Shown here piece after piece: positions 7,311 to 8,558 of a stretch of 8,558 nucleotides of DNA. Below the pieces are notes generated by a model. That model was not told the DNA's origin and searched no databases. It was given only the letters and a program-made list of their open reading frames with translations. Source of the stretch: CAMLDH01 sp966250375 (GTDB lineage: Bacteria > Pseudomonadota > Gammaproteobacteria > Burkholderiales > Burkholderiaceae_D); NCBI GenBank assembly GCA_966250375.1, contig CBINHE010000141.1:1-8558 (forward strand), in the 5' to 3' direction. A program made the translations under genes and the position numbers. The number at the start of each line of letters is the position of its first letter. Positions within the stretch are counted from its first letter, which is position 1.

Positions 7311-8353
7311 GGCAAGTCTCCACCTTTCCTGTTTCCATCCTCACCGGACAACACCGCTCCCCGCATGGCAGCCTGCTGCGCCAGCTTGATCTCGATTTGC
7401 TGTGCGGTCGCGCGCTTGACGTTGCGCGCCAAGCCCAGCAGTTCGAATGCCCGTACGAACATGTGACCGACATCGATTTGCCACCATTGGAAGCCGATCA
7501 GCGCCGACGTGGGAAACGCATGGTGGTTGTTCTGGTAAGCCGAGCCGAAGGTCGGCACGGCAAAAACCAGGTTATTCGAACTCATGTCGCCGTTGTCAAA
7601 TGGTCTGGCGCCGTACATGTGGCTGAACGAACCGTTGGCGAAGTAGACGTGGTGCACCAGGAATATGCGCACCAGACCGCCCCACAGAAAGCCGTTGAAC
7701 GCCGCTTCCCACGACCATCCGAGCGCGCCGCCGAGCGTGGTCGGGATCGCCAGTCCGATCAGTACCCACAACGGATACCATTGGTTGACCTTGATCAGCG
7801 CCGGGTCCTTCAACATGTCCTTGGCGAACAAGGTGACGTTGGTCGCATTGTCGGTGTACATGTTGCCCAATTGCGCGTGCCACAGACCGCGAATGCGGCC
7901 GAGTTTTTGCGGCCCTCCCGCGTCCAGCCGGTAATACGGCGAATGAGGATCATCCGGCGTATCGCTGTGAATGTGATGCCGGCGATGCGTGGCGACCCAA
8001 TACAGGACGCCGCCCTGCGCTGCCATCGACCCGAAAATTGCGAGCAGCACGCGCCCCCATTTCGGACTGTCGAAGGCATTGTGCGAAAGCTGACGATGAA
8101 AGCTGACCTCGACTCCCATCATGGTGAGCGTGTACATGCCCGCCAACAGCCCGAGTTCGAGGGCGCCGATACCGTTGCGAAACGCCAGCGCAACGGCCGC
8201 ACTCGCGCCCAAGGTCGGAATCCAGATGGTCAGCAGCGCCATGCGCTTCTTGGCCTGATAAATCCCGGCATCCGTGATCACGACGTTCGGCCTCACCGCC
8301 CTGGGAGCAGTATCCGCCGTGTCTGATGCGTTGGGGACGTTGGTAGCATTCAT
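7307..8353 (-). CDS. Membrane fatty acid desaturase, first gene of the operon
   Basis: A 348-aa membrane di-iron desaturase from the ATG at 8353. An in-frame GTG at 8359 would add two residues, but the best Shine-Dalgarno (GAGG, complement of 8359-8362) overlaps that GTG and lies 5 nt before the ATG, so I prefer the ATG. His box 1 is HRQLSH (H86, H91) and box 2 is HRRHH (H123, H126, H127) with HSDTPDDPHSP after it. Box 3 is QNNHH (274-278), again with Gln for the first His. The SCD-type NxxxH Asn position is G241 (H245). Compared with its tandem paralogue it has longer N- and C-terminal tails; the C-terminus past residue 325 is charged and probably cytosolic. It shares FGS-x-Y/W-QNNHHAFP and WHAQ-x-G blocks with the paralogue, indicating an old duplication. 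It opens the four-gene unit, so a promoter should lie in the 205 nt upstream. Confidence 0.92.
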   Translation of the reverse strand: MNATNVPNASDTADTAPRAVRPNVVITDAGIYQAKKRMALLTIWIPTLGASAAVALAFRNGIGALELGLLAGMYTLTMMGVEVSFHRQLSHNAFDSPKWGRVLLAIFGSMAAQGGVLYWVATHRRHHIHSDTPDDPHSPYYRLDAGGPQKLGRIRGLWHAQLGNMYTDNATNVTLFAKDMLKDPALIKVNQWYPLWVLIGLAIPTTLGGALGWSWEAAFNGFLWGGLVRIFLVHHVYFANGSFSHMYGARPFDNGDMSSNNLVFAVPTFGSAYQNNHHAFPTSALIGFQWWQIDVGHMFVRAFELLGLARNVKRATAQQIEIKLAQQAAMRGAVLSGEDGNRKGGDLP

Positions 8354-8358
8354 GATCA

Positions 8359-8362
8359 CCTC
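8359..8362 (-). promoter_or_regulatory. Ribosome-binding site that decides the desaturase start
   Basis: GAGG on the minus strand is 5 nt upstream of the ATG at 8353. It shares its last base with an in-frame GTG at 8359, which makes that GTG an unlikely start. Confidence 0.6.
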
Positions 8363-8434
8363 ACCACGTCTATTGTGTTTTCAGAAAGTCAATGACGGGG
8401 CCACGTATTGAATCATTCGCCCCCCAATAGTGTC

Positions 8435-8449
8435 CGGCACATTATTTGC
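8435..8449 (+). promoter_or_regulatory. Weak sigma54-like -24/-12 candidate, pointing away from the operon
   Basis: CGGCACATTATTTGC fits TGGCACG-N4-TTGC with GG and GC ten bases apart, differing at two positions. It would drive transcription to the right, out of the window. A chance match is quite possible. Confidence 0.2.
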
Positions 8450-8472
8450 GAACGTGCTCCAACCCACGTATT

Positions 8473-8493
8473 CCCTCCCCTTCAAGGGGAGGG
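8473..8493. repeat. CCCTCCCC-type intergenic palindrome
   Basis: Ten-base arms CCCTCCCCTT and AAGGGGAGGG are perfect reverse complements around a single central base, giving a stem of about 8 bp with a 5-nt loop in RNA. It is followed by CTAGGGGTG. There is no T-run on either strand, so it resembles a REP-type repeat more than an intrinsic terminator. Confidence 0.65.
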
Positions 8494-8514
8494 CTAGGGG
8501 TGAAGCAAGGGTTT

Positions 8515-8532
8515 CAGGCGACATGTCGCCTG
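8515..8532. repeat. Perfect 18-bp palindrome
   Basis: CAGGCGACATGTCGCCTG is self-complementary over its full length, with no spacer. It could be an operator for a dimeric regulator or part of a repeat unit cut by the window edge; a further short palindrome, CTTGCAAG, ends the window at 8551-8558. I do not recognise the regulator. Confidence 0.6.
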
Positions 8533-8558
8533 CTTGCGGAACGGCACAGGCTTGCAAG

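Larger units (their letters stand above)
8354..8558. other. Intergenic region upstream of the desaturase operon
   Basis: 205 nt with no credible gene. It holds the desaturase ribosome-binding site and two palindromes, described separately. On the minus strand I looked for a sigma70 promoter; a TTGACT occurs at about 8390, but no acceptable -10 box follows at normal spacing. The operon promoter is therefore not assigned. Confidence 0.5.

Noticed and set aside
5844..7466. 540-codon plus-strand open frame
   Set aside because: Antisense to the PKS start and both desaturases. It has no domain signal, and the minus strand encodes conserved His boxes and the KS N-terminus across the same bases.
7295..8326. 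343-codon plus-strand open frame
   Set aside because: Antisense shadow of the first desaturase, with no motif of its own.
8354..8359. GTG at 8359 as the start of the first desaturase
   Set aside because: The best Shine-Dalgarno overlaps this codon, while the ATG at 8353 sits at ideal distance from it.
8354..8400. Sigma70 promoter for the operon based on TTGACT near 8390 on the minus strand
   Set aside because: No acceptable -10 hexamer at 16-18 nt spacing; the nearest AT-rich block is too close.

Overview
The window looks like a compact, lipid-linked polyketide locus from a Gram-negative, GC-rich bacterium. The base composition and codon use, the ATTCCC-N8-GGGAAT intergenic repeats and the CCCTCCCC palindrome suggest a betaproteobacterium, possibly in the Burkholderiales/Oxalobacteraceae. 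This placement is inference; there is no rRNA or housekeeping gene to confirm it. All five genes I support lie on the minus strand, so transcription runs from right to left.

Layout from the right: (a) 8354-8558 is intergenic with two perfect palindromes and no convincing promoter for the operon. (b) 8353-1411 is a tightly packed four-gene unit. It holds two tandem membrane fatty-acid desaturases (ATGA overlap), then after 27 nt a single-module type I PKS protein, then (ATGA overlap) a luciferase-like flavin monooxygenase with an N-terminal TubC/beta-hairpin docking domain. (c) 889-1410 is a 522-nt gap filled by a 353-bp nested inverted repeat, a separate hairpin and a 47-bp imperfect direct repeat that brackets the element and includes the monooxygenase stop codon. 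(d) 888-91 is a class II aldolase/adducin-family protein, probably its own transcription unit. (e) 1-90 holds nothing I can identify.

How the genes may work together (inference): the desaturases modify a fatty acyl chain, and the PKS ketosynthase takes an acyl group and extends it by one unit. Its ACP then presents the product to the monooxygenase, which docks through its N-terminal domain onto the acidic C-terminal tail of the PKS. The PKS is unusual. Its domain order is KS - decayed AT - thioesterase - ACP, so the TE lies upstream of the ACP. Its AT has lost the catalytic serine motif and seems to lack the ferredoxin-like subdomain with the catalytic histidine. Both desaturases have Gln where the first His of the third His box is expected. 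No adenylating enzyme, ketoreductase, dehydratase, stand-alone AT or phosphopantetheinyl transferase is visible, so starter activation and extender loading must come from outside the window. I do not recognise this exact gene set as a named pathway, and it is the best candidate here for an undescribed system.
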